The notes under the pieces are model-generated. The model searched no databases. It had not been told where the DNA came from and saw only the letters and a program-made list of their open reading frames with translations. DNA of 64,000 nt, from contig NZ_CP011452.2 of NCBI RefSeq assembly GCF_001008165.2, positions 1,116,001 through 1,180,000 on the forward strand. The letters run 5' to 3'. Source of the stretch: Croceibacterium atlanticum (GTDB lineage: Bacteria; Pseudomonadota; Alphaproteobacteria; Sphingomonadales; Sphingomonadaceae). Numbering within the stretch: the first letter of the stretch is position 1; every line of letters begins with the position of its first letter. Positions 56,918-64,000 of the stretch are shown one piece after another. A program made the translations under genes and the position numbers.

Positions 56918-57418
56918 TCAGGAACCCATGCCGGAGCCGACGATCAATTGCCCATTCGTGCCTTCACCCGCCGGATTGGCGTTGAAGCTGAAAGCCGTGC
57001 CCGTTTGATCCTTGCCGCTGATCATCTGGCCGTCGCCGGTTTTCAGTTCCATCTCGATCTCGATCCCGGCATTTTCGGCCTGTTCGCGATAGAACTTCAC
57101 CAGTTCGGCGGGCGCATCGGAACTTTGCATCATGACCATGGTGCCCTGTGCCGGCCCCTGGTTGATCTTGGTGTTCGAAACCACCCTGGCGCCGGGATAA
57201 AGTTCAAACCCCGCCGGCATGTCGGCCTCGCCGCCCTGGCCGCTGGAGATATTCACCTCTTCGCCGTCCGGACCGGTAATCTGCATCGAGGTCTGGCCGT
57301 CGCTCTCGCTCGATTCGTAACTCACTTCACCGTCTTCGGTCTGGACCGTTCCGGATTCACCCGATCCGCAGGCCGAAAGAAGCATTGCGGCAGTGCCTGC
57401 AACAACCAGTTTACGCAT
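56918..57418 (-). CDS. Small lipoprotein of unknown function
   Basis: A 166-residue lipoprotein with lipobox TAAMLLSACGSG (Cys 17). The acidic Ser/Glu-rich region after it is probably disordered. A C-terminal globular part (FELYPGARVVSNTKINQG, MVMMQSSDAPAELVKFYREQAE) recurs in sphingomonad hypotheticals. No enzymatic motif. It lies between holC and ndk on the same strand. Confidence 0.8.
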   Translation of the reverse strand: MRKLVVAGTAAMLLSACGSGESGTVQTEDGEVSYESSESDGQTSMQITGPDGEEVNISSGQGGEADMPAGFELYPGARVVSNTKINQGPAQGTMVMMQSSDAPAELVKFYREQAENAGIEIEMELKTGDGQMISGKDQTGTAFSFNANPAGEGTNGQLIVGSGMGS

Positions 57419-57472
57419 GATAATCCCCTTCCCTATCGCCCAACCGGAATTTCATCCCGCCTCGTGCCTTCG

Positions 57473-57910
57473 TCAAGGGCCTTCGCGCCAGCGGCCGCCT
57501 TCCTGTTTCCAGAAATGTCGTTCCGCATCAGCGTGTTGCCCCAGCATTCGCCAGCAATCGCGGGCGCCTTGCAACTGTTCTTCCCCGAACAGGAGAAACA
57601 CCCGCGCAAAATTACTGGCGCCATCCCGCCATCTGCCATCCGCAAAGACCACATGGGGGGCAGCATTCGGTGCCTCGCAATCGGCGGAAAGCAGAATCGG
57701 CTGACGTTCAGCATGTCGGGCGCCGGAATGCCCATGCGCCAGAAACGCTTCGGGGAACCGTTCCCACAGATTGCGGCCGATCCGCTGCAATTGTTCGGCA
57801 TCTTCGGAGACGATCAGCAAGCGTTCGCCATCCGCCCTCACCTTGCGGGCGAGCAGCGGCAGCAGGTTTTCGGCGCTCTCACCGGCCAGCTGATAGAAAT
57901 CGACCCGCAA
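57473..57910 (-). CDS. holC: DNA polymerase III subunit chi
   Basis: About 145 residues. The HolC pattern is clear: RVDFYQLAGESAENLLPLLARKVRADGERLLIVSED, then LWERFPEAFLAHGH, QPILLSADCEAPNAAPHVVFADG and the C-terminal ARVFLLFGEEQLQGARDCWRML. It links the clamp loader to SSB. The start is not ATG: TTG at 57910 has GGAG 9 nt upstream, while a TTG at 57937 directly after the pepA stop is the alternative. It follows pepA, the usual order. Confidence 0.88.
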   Translation of the reverse strand: MRVDFYQLAGESAENLLPLLARKVRADGERLLIVSEDAEQLQRIGRNLWERFPEAFLAHGHSGARHAERQPILLSADCEAPNAAPHVVFADGRWRDGASNFARVFLLFGEEQLQGARDCWRMLGQHADAERHFWKQEGGRWREGP

Positions 57911-57937
57911 CGCGTACCGCTCCGCCCTGGCGACCAA

Positions 57938-59401
57938 TCAGCCTTCGAGATTGTCCCTGACATAGCGGTCGAGCAGGCGAACGCCAAAACCCGTCGCCCC
58001 TTTGTCCCAGGTGGCGCCAGGCTTGTCCGCCCAGACCATGCCGGCGATGTCGCAATGCGCCCAGGGCGTGCCGTCTTCGATGAAACGCTGGAGATATTGC
58101 GCCGCCGTAATCGATCCGGCCCAGCGCGGACCGACATTCTTCATATCGGCGATCGGGCTGTCCAGCAGCTTGTCATAAGCGGGCGAAAGCGGGAAGCGCC
58201 ACATCTTGTCGCCACTCGCCTTGCCGGCAGCCAGCAAGCCGTCAGCCAGCTTGTCATTATTGGAAAACAGGCCGCCATGTTCATGGCCAAGCGCGATGAT
58301 CATCGCACCGGTAAGCGTGGCCAGATCGACAATCGCCGCCGGTTCGAATTCACGCTGAACCCAGGTCAGCGCATCGCACAGCACCAGCCGCCCTTCGGCA
58401 TCGGTGTTGATCACTTCCACCGTCTGGCCCGACATGGAAGTGACCACGTCACCCGGACGCTGTGCATTGCCATCCGGCATGTTTTCCACCAGCCCGCACA
58501 CGCCGATGACATTGGCCCGCGCCTTGCGGCCCGCCAGGGCCAGCATGGTTCCTGCAACGGCGCCCGCGCCGCCCATGTCCCATTTCATGTCTTCCATGCC
58601 CGCAGGCGGTTTCAGCGAGATACCGCCCGTGTCGAAAGTCACGCCCTTGCCCACGAAGACCGTCGGTCTTTCATCGGCCTTGCCGCCCATCCACTTGATG
58701 GCCAGCATTTGCGGCTTGCGAACAGAACCCTGCGCCACGCCCAGCAGCGCGCCCATGCCCAGTTCGCGCATTTCGTCCTCTTCCAGGACGACGATTTCAG
58801 CGCCGGTGCCGGCCAGCCGCTCGCGGCAGCGGGCGACGAAGCTTTCCGGGTAGATGACATTGGCCGGTTCGGCCACCAGCTCGCGCGTGAACTCCACGCC
58901 GCGCACCAGCGCCTGTTCCGTTTCCCACACCGCTTCGGTGCCGTCCGGGGCCCGTGCCACTTCCACGCTGGAGAGCGAAATCTTCTGCTCTTCCTTCAGC
59001 TTGGTGCGATAGGCATCGTGCCGCCAGCTGCGCAGGGTCAGGCCGGTCAGCACCGATACGACTTCATTCGAGCCCAGCCCGGTGCCGCCGACATCCAGCG
59101 TCAGCATCGTTTCGCCACTGGTAAGATAGCGCGCGGCCAGCGCGGCACCTGCCCGTTCGAGCGCGGCCGACCGGCCATTGCCTTCGCCATTACCGCCACC
59201 GACCAGCGCGATGCGGACGATCTGGCCGTCCCGTTCCACAAAGCCTTCGAAAAACTGGCCGGTCTTGCCGGTGAAGCGTGCGGCACGCGCACCTTCTATC
59301 AATGTCCGCTCCAGATCGGCCGGCATCTTGTCCTGTTCGACAACCTGCGCAATGAGGCGCGCAGCGGAGGGATCGAGTTCGTCGCGAAAGGTGATTTGCA
59401 T
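57938..59401 (-). CDS. pepA: Leucyl aminopeptidase
   Basis: A 487-residue M17 peptidase. The C-terminal catalytic domain has VGKGVTFDTGGISLKP, MKWDMGGAGAVAG, NTDAEGRLVLCDALTW (metal ligands) and DLATLTGAMIIALGHEHGG. GGAGAAGG lies 3 nt before the ATG. It trims N-terminal residues from peptides and may bind DNA in some species. It is divergent from lptD with 97 nt between. Confidence 0.95.
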   Translation of the reverse strand: MQITFRDELDPSAARLIAQVVEQDKMPADLERTLIEGARAARFTGKTGQFFEGFVERDGQIVRIALVGGGNGEGNGRSAALERAGAALAARYLTSGETMLTLDVGGTGLGSNEVVSVLTGLTLRSWRHDAYRTKLKEEQKISLSSVEVARAPDGTEAVWETEQALVRGVEFTRELVAEPANVIYPESFVARCRERLAGTGAEIVVLEEDEMRELGMGALLGVAQGSVRKPQMLAIKWMGGKADERPTVFVGKGVTFDTGGISLKPPAGMEDMKWDMGGAGAVAGTMLALAGRKARANVIGVCGLVENMPDGNAQRPGDVVTSMSGQTVEVINTDAEGRLVLCDALTWVQREFEPAAIVDLATLTGAMIIALGHEHGGLFSNNDKLADGLLAAGKASGDKMWRFPLSPAYDKLLDSPIADMKNVGPRWAGSITAAQYLQRFIEDGTPWAHCDIAGMVWADKPGATWDKGATGFGVRLLDRYVRDNLEG

Positions 59402-59498
59402 GCCTTCTCCGGTGGGCAGTGTTAGGAGTTCGACGGCGCGTGTCGCCAGTCGGAATGCTGGCGTTGCAGTTAGGGACGACCAGTGCGATAGGCAAGTC

Positions 59499-61790
59499 AT
59501 GCGCCCACGTTCGCTGTCCTGGCTGCAAGCACGAGACAGCCGCTTGCAGCCCCTATGTTCGGGCTCCGCAGCGGCTGTGGCCTTGCTGTGCGTAGCCCCC
59601 GTGCCCGCCTTTGCGCAGGCCGCCGGGCAGACGCCCGAAACCACGGAAACTGTGGAAAATGGCGAAACGGATTCGCCGATCGCCGGGCGCGATATAGATT
59701 TCGAGGCGGACGAGATCCGCTATGACAGCGAAAATGAAACGGTTGCCGTTGCCGGCAATGTGATTCTGCGCAGCGGGGACCAGTCGGTGCGGGCCGACAA
59801 TGTCACCTGGGACCGGACAACCGGCCAGATCGTGGCTTCCGGCAATATCCGTTTCGTGGACCAGGACGGCAATCAGATCCTGACCGAAAGGCTGGAACTG
59901 ACCGATGAACTGAAGGCCGGGGCGATGGAAAACATGCTCCTGGCCTTCCGCGCCGGGGGCCGCATGGCCGCTGCCGAAGCCCGCCGGACCGAAGACGGCA
60001 ATATCCAGCTGGACCGGGCGGTTTATTCCACCTGTTCGGTGGAAGACAGCAAGGGCTGCCCCAAGCGGCCAAGCTGGCGCGTCACCGCGCGCCGTGTCCA
60101 TTATGACGAGGATACGCAGCAGGTCCGCTTCGAAGGCGCCTATCTGGAAATGTTCGGGCGGCGCGTCCTGCCCCTTCCCGGCCTTGTTGTCCGGGCGGAT
60201 GGCGATGCGAATTCAGGTTTCCTGGTGCCCGATATCGGGCTTTCCGCTTCCAACGGGCTGGAACTGGTCGGCAGCCATTACTGGCGCCTGGCCGATAATC
60301 GTGACCTGCTGGCCTCCGCCTATATCTATACCGAGGCCGCGCCCATGGCCTCTGTCGAATACCGGCACCTGACAGCCAATGGCGCCTATCAGGCGACCGG
60401 CTATTTCACCTATAGCACGCGCATCCCGCTGAATTCGGACACGCCGACGAGCGAGGAGGATATTCGCGGCTATCTGTTCACCAATGGCCGGTTCCAGCTG
60501 GACCCGTACTGGAGCGTGTCCGGATCGGTCCGCTATGCCACGGACCGCACCTTCCTGCGCCGTTACGACATCAGCCGCGATGACCGGCTCCGATCGACGG
60601 TGCAGGCGGAACGCATCGACGATGACAGCTATTTCTCTGTCGCCGGCTGGGCCACGCAGGCCCTGTTCGTGCAGCAGGAACAGGGCCTGGTCCCGATCGC
60701 CCTGCCCATTCTCGATTATCGCCACCGGATCGATGATCCCCTGTTCGGGGGCAAGTTCGAACTGCAAGCCAATACGCTGGCCATCACCCGCACTTCCGGC
60801 CAGGATACGCAGCGCGCCTTTGCCAAGGCCGAATGGAACATGCGCCGCCTTACCGCCTGGGGTCAGGAAGTGACCTTTACCGCGCTGGCACGGGGCGATG
60901 TCTATCACTCGGACGAAAACCTGCTGTCCGAAACCGAATCCTATCGCGGGAACAGCGGCTGGGAAGGACGCGGCGTGGCCACCGGCGCGATCGACGTGAA
61001 ATGGCCACTGGTCGGCACGTTCCTTGGCGGCACGCAGGTTCTGACACCGCGCGTGCAACTCGTCGCCAGCCCCTCGATCAAGAACCTCGCCATCCCGAAC
61101 GAGGATGCGCGGGCAATCGATCTGGAAGACAGCAATCTCTTCGCGCTGAACCGCTTCCCCGGATATGACCGGATAGAGGACGGCACGCGCATCACCTATG
61201 GCGCGGACTGGCAGCTGGAATTCCCCGGCTGGCGGATCAAGGCCAATATCGGCCAGTCCTATCGCCTGTCCGACAAGCCCACTCTCTTCCCCGAAGGCAC
61301 GGGCCTGACCGAACAATGGTCCGATTTCGTCGGCCGGACGGAAGTGCGCTATCGCGATTTCCTGAAATTCACCCACCGTTATCGCGTGGACAAGGATAAT
61401 TTCGCGGTCCGCCGCAACGAAGTGGACGCCACGATCGGCAATGACCGGACCTATGTCGAACTCGGCTATCTGCGGCTCAACCGCGATATCGATCTCGATT
61501 TCGAGGATTTGCAGGACCGCGAGGAATTGCGCGCCGCCGGGCGCATCTCCTTCGCGCGGTACTGGTCCGTGTTCGGATCGGCCGTGGTCAATCTCACCGA
61601 CAAGGAAGAAGATCCCGGGCTGGAAGCCGACGGGTTCAAGCCATTGCGGACCCGCGTGGGCATTGCCTATTCGGATGATTGCCTGGAATTCGGCCTGACC
61701 TGGCGGCGAGATTATATCGAACTGGCGGATGCCCGCAGCGGCAACAGTTTCCGCCTTCATTTCGCGCTGAAGAATATTGGCGGGCGCTGA
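59499..61790 (+). CDS. lptD: LPS-assembly protein LptD
   Basis: A 763-residue outer-membrane protein. After a signal peptide ending VPAFAQA, the OstA/LptA-like periplasmic domain follows (IDFEADEIRYDSENETVAVAGNVILRSGD, VTWDRTTGQIVASGNI), then the large beta-barrel with YSTCSVEDSKGCPKRPSWRV, whose Cys pair probably joins disulfides with the C-terminal Cys in AYSDDCLEFGLTW. It inserts LPS into the outer leaflet with LptE. The lptD-surA-pdxA order is conserved. Confidence 0.95.
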   Translation: MRPRSLSWLQARDSRLQPLCSGSAAAVALLCVAPVPAFAQAAGQTPETTETVENGETDSPIAGRDIDFEADEIRYDSENETVAVAGNVILRSGDQSVRADNVTWDRTTGQIVASGNIRFVDQDGNQILTERLELTDELKAGAMENMLLAFRAGGRMAAAEARRTEDGNIQLDRAVYSTCSVEDSKGCPKRPSWRVTARRVHYDEDTQQVRFEGAYLEMFGRRVLPLPGLVVRADGDANSGFLVPDIGLSASNGLELVGSHYWRLADNRDLLASAYIYTEAAPMASVEYRHLTANGAYQATGYFTYSTRIPLNSDTPTSEEDIRGYLFTNGRFQLDPYWSVSGSVRYATDRTFLRRYDISRDDRLRSTVQAERIDDDSYFSVAGWATQALFVQQEQGLVPIALPILDYRHRIDDPLFGGKFELQANTLAITRTSGQDTQRAFAKAEWNMRRLTAWGQEVTFTALARGDVYHSDENLLSETESYRGNSGWEGRGVATGAIDVKWPLVGTFLGGTQVLTPRVQLVASPSIKNLAIPNEDARAIDLEDSNLFALNRFPGYDRIEDGTRITYGADWQLEFPGWRIKANIGQSYRLSDKPTLFPEGTGLTEQWSDFVGRTEVRYRDFLKFTHRYRVDKDNFAVRRNEVDATIGNDRTYVELGYLRLNRDIDLDFEDLQDREELRAAGRISFARYWSVFGSAVVNLTDKEEDPGLEADGFKPLRTRVGIAYSDDCLEFGLTWRRDYIELADARSGNSFRLHFALKNIGGR

Positions 61791-61923
61791 TTTCGGCATC
61801 TTCGTTGGCAGTCATGGCCAAAAACGCTATCGGCCCGATGCTCAGCTTCGGTTCAGCCGCTATCGGGAAAGCGCGGAACTGTAATTGCATGGCGCCCATC
61901 GCGCCGGGGACAGGACTTACTTC

Positions 61924-63282
61924 GTGATCGATCTAGCCAAGACCATTGGAAAATTCGCCACCGCAACGGCCCTTGCCGGTCTCTGCGCATCGGCGGCATT
62001 CGGCCAGCAGGAAGCCGGCCAGATCATGGCCAGCGACGCGCTGAACATCCCCGAAGACATATCCCTGCTGCAACCCGGCGATCCCAATTCGCGCAGCGCG
62101 ACCGCGACGGTGAATGGCCAGATCATCACCCGCACCGATGTGGAACAGCGCGTGGCCCTGATCCTTGCCGCGAATGAAACCGAAAGCGTGCCGGAGGACG
62201 AACTCAACCGCCTGCGCATGCAGGTGTTCCGCAACCTGATCGACGAAACCATCCAGATCCAGGAAGCCGCGGCGCAGGAAATGCCCGTTTCCCGTGACGA
62301 GGTGGACCAGACCTATAACCGCCTTGCCACGCAGCGTTTCGGCCGCACGCCCGAAGAAATGGCCACTTATCTCCAATCGATCGGGTCCGCCCCGCAATCG
62401 CTCAAGCGCCAGATCGAAGGCGAACTGGCCTGGAACCGGCTGCTGAGCCGCAATGTCGCGCCCTTCGTCAATGTCTCCACCGAAGAGGTGAACGAATTGA
62501 TGGAGCGGCTGAAAGCTTCAAAGGGCACGGCCGAATACCGCATCGGCGAAATCTATCTGTCCGCCACGCCGACCACGCGGGCGCAGGTTTCGGCCAATGC
62601 CCAGCAGATCGTCGACCAGCTGAAGCAGGGCGGCAGCTTCGTGGCCTATGCCCGCCAATATTCCGAAAGCTCGACCGCGTCTGCGGGCGGCGATCTTGGC
62701 TGGATCCGGCTTGAGCAATTGCAGAATCCCCAGCTCGAATCAGTGGTTCGGGGCCTCCAGCCCGGCCAGCTTGCCGGACCGATCGAGATTCCCGGAGGGT
62801 TCGATATCCTCTACCTGATCGACAAGCGCCAGATCGGCATGGCCGATCCGCGCGATGCCATTGTCAGCCTGAAGCAGATTTCCATCGAATTCCCCAAGGG
62901 TACGACGCAGCAGGCAGCCTCGGAACGGGCCAATGAATTTGCTGCGGCGATGGAACAGATCACCAGCTGCGGCCAGGCCGAAAGCGCCGCCCAGCCGTTC
63001 AATGCCGATGTGGTGAGCAATGAAGGGCTGGCCATTCGCGCCCTGCCCGAAGCCTTGCAGACCATGCTGCTCGATCTCGATGTCGGCAGGACAACGCCGC
63101 CCTTCGGTTCTCTGGACGAAGGGGTGCGCGTTCTGCTGCTGTGCGGCCGCGAAGCCGCGCAGGCCGATGCCGGGCCGAATTTCGACGAGCTGATGGCGCA
63201 GCTGGAAGACGACCGGGTGAACAAGCGCGCCCAGCGTTACCTGCGCGACCTGCGGCGCGATGCGGTGATCGAATATAAGTGA
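61924..63282 (+). CDS. surA: Peptidyl-prolyl isomerase SurA
   Basis: A 452-residue periplasmic chaperone. A signal (ATATALAGLCASAAFGQQ) is followed by the SurA N-terminal helices (ATVNGQIITRTDVEQRVALIL, RNLIDETIQIQEAA) and one clear parvulin domain (EYRIGEIYLSAT, FVAYARQYSESSTASAGGDLGW, GGFDILYLIDKRQ); the second is degenerate. It escorts outer-membrane proteins such as LptD. The start is GTG at 61924 with AGGA 9 nt upstream. Confidence 0.93.
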   Translation: MIDLAKTIGKFATATALAGLCASAAFGQQEAGQIMASDALNIPEDISLLQPGDPNSRSATATVNGQIITRTDVEQRVALILAANETESVPEDELNRLRMQVFRNLIDETIQIQEAAAQEMPVSRDEVDQTYNRLATQRFGRTPEEMATYLQSIGSAPQSLKRQIEGELAWNRLLSRNVAPFVNVSTEEVNELMERLKASKGTAEYRIGEIYLSATPTTRAQVSANAQQIVDQLKQGGSFVAYARQYSESSTASAGGDLGWIRLEQLQNPQLESVVRGLQPGQLAGPIEIPGGFDILYLIDKRQIGMADPRDAIVSLKQISIEFPKGTTQQAASERANEFAAAMEQITSCGQAESAAQPFNADVVSNEGLAIRALPEALQTMLLDLDVGRTTPPFGSLDEGVRVLLLCGREAAQADAGPNFDELMAQLEDDRVNKRAQRYLRDLRRDAVIEYK

Positions 63283-63317
63283 CAGGCGGCCGGCGCTCTC
63301 CGGCCCGGGGCAACGAC

Positions 63318-64000
63318 ATGAAGAATCCGGTTCCCGAAGCACCTCTGGCCCTTTCGCTGGGCGATCCGGCGGGAATCGGGCCGGAACTGATCTGCGAGGC
63401 ATGGTCCCGACGTATCAGCGAGGGTTTTCCGCCCTTTTTCGCAGTCGGCGGCGCCGGAATCCTGCGCGCCGCCGCGGAACGGCGCGGGCTGGATGTGCCC
63501 GTCGCAATCATTGGCGATCCGGCGGAGGCTGCCACCGTCTTTGGCGATGCGCTTCCCGTGCTCGGCACGCAGGATGGCACCTATCGCCCCGGCAAGCCGG
63601 ATGAACACGGTGCTGAACTGGCGCTGGCATCGCTGGAAACGGCCACCGCCCTTGCCGTGCAAGGCAAGGCTTCGGCACTGGTCACTGGCCCGATAGCCAA
63701 GGCGGAACTGGCGAAGATCGGCTTCACCTTTCCCGGACAGACCGAATTTCTGGCCGCCGCCTGCGGCATGGCTGCGGAAGATGCCGTGATGATGCTGGCC
63801 GGGCCGCAATTGCGCACCGTGCCGCTGACCGTGCATTGCGCCATTGCCGATGTGCCCGGGCGCATTACGAAAGAGCTGATCCTGCGCCGCGCGCGCGTGG
63901 TGGATGCTGCCATGCGCCGCGATTTTGGCCTGCCGGCGCCCCGCATCGCCGTGTGCGGGCTCAATCCCCATGCGGGGGAGAATGGGCGCATGGGCCGGGA
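63318..64000 (+). CDS. pdxA: 4-hydroxythreonine-4-phosphate dehydrogenase, partial
   Basis: The first 227 residues of PdxA are visible; the rest lies past the window edge. It shows LALSLGDPAGIGPELICEAW, the metal-binding TGPIAKAELAKIGFTFPGQTEFLA (His replaced by Gln in the usual GHTE motif), VPLTVHCAIADVPGRIT and CGLNPHAGENGRMGR. It oxidises 4-phosphohydroxythreonine in pyridoxal phosphate synthesis. It is 35 nt downstream of surA, as in most proteobacteria. Confidence 0.94.
   Translation, partial: MKNPVPEAPLALSLGDPAGIGPELICEAWSRRISEGFPPFFAVGGAGILRAAAERRGLDVPVAIIGDPAEAATVFGDALPVLGTQDGTYRPGKPDEHGAELALASLETATALAVQGKASALVTGPIAKAELAKIGFTFPGQTEFLAAACGMAAEDAVMMLAGPQLRTVPLTVHCAIADVPGRITKELILRRARVVDAAMRRDFGLPAPRIAVCGLNPHAGENGRMGR

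Noticed and set aside
56453-59425. Very long plus-strand open frame (990 residues) opposite ndk, holC and pepA
   Set aside because: It lies antisense to well-recognised genes, shows no domain and is rich in His/Arg/Gly as expected from complementing GC-rich codons.
60213-61799. 528-residue minus-strand frame opposite lptD
   Set aside because: Antisense shadow with no recognisable domain.

Overview
The window reads as the chromosome of an aerobic, GC-rich alphaproteobacterium of the order Sphingomonadales (Erythrobacteraceae/Sphingomonadaceae type). The reasons are three large TonB-dependent receptors beside small catabolic clusters, alphaproteobacterial markers (HdaA, DUF2794, YdcH/DUF465, purM-purN, lptD-surA-pdxA, cysE type EpsC), DUF6152 proteins and a CopA/CopB copper operon. 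I see no rRNA, tRNA or CRISPR array.

Layout. 1-4.1 kb: an ABC export system (adaptor cut by the window edge, FtsX-type permease, ATPase). 4.3-10.4 kb: a stress block with Hsp20, a host-attachment-family protein, a tight operon of erythromycin-esterase-like protein, alpha/beta hydrolase and phosphoribosyltransferase, and a cation/proton antiporter. 10.4-16 kb: a siderophore-type TonB receptor and a GGDEF-EAL protein whose EAL half is out of frame. 16.1-24.8 kb: a catabolic cluster (HpaI-type aldolase and gamma-carbonic-anhydrase-like protein on the minus strand; iron-dependent ADH, MFS transporter, SDR, AraC regulator, NTF2-like protein, aldehyde dehydrogenase and BKACE enzyme on the plus strand). 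25-32.8 kb: a minus-strand cluster with an orphan substrate-binding lipoprotein, a triple-SnoaL exported protein, a cupin, an amidohydrolase and a TonB receptor. 33.2-39 kb: a TonB receptor followed by two paralogous pairs of small exported proteins (two DUF6152) and a MarR regulator.

39.0-46.7 kb is the most striking part. A copper-resistance operon (copA, copB, P-type ATPase, broken DUF305 gene, lipoprotein, truncated cytochrome c, divergent csoR) lies between two AT-rich ends. Each end begins TGT, then 5 nt, then GACAAAAGAGTT, in inverted orientation, and the right end sits 22 nt past the glmS stop codon. That is the architecture and target of Tn7-like transposons, but no tns genes remain inside. 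I interpret it as a Tn7-like element that lost its transposition genes, with gene decay concentrated beside its left end.

46.7-64 kb is housekeeping: glmS, glmU, gph, DUF2794, cysE, hdaA, purM, a purN fused to a YjbR/MmcQ-like domain, ydcH-like, ndk, holC, pepA, lptD, surA and a partial pdxA. Start codons were chosen from ribosome-binding sites and family lengths. Functions of the catabolic clusters are inferred from family membership, and their substrates are unknown.
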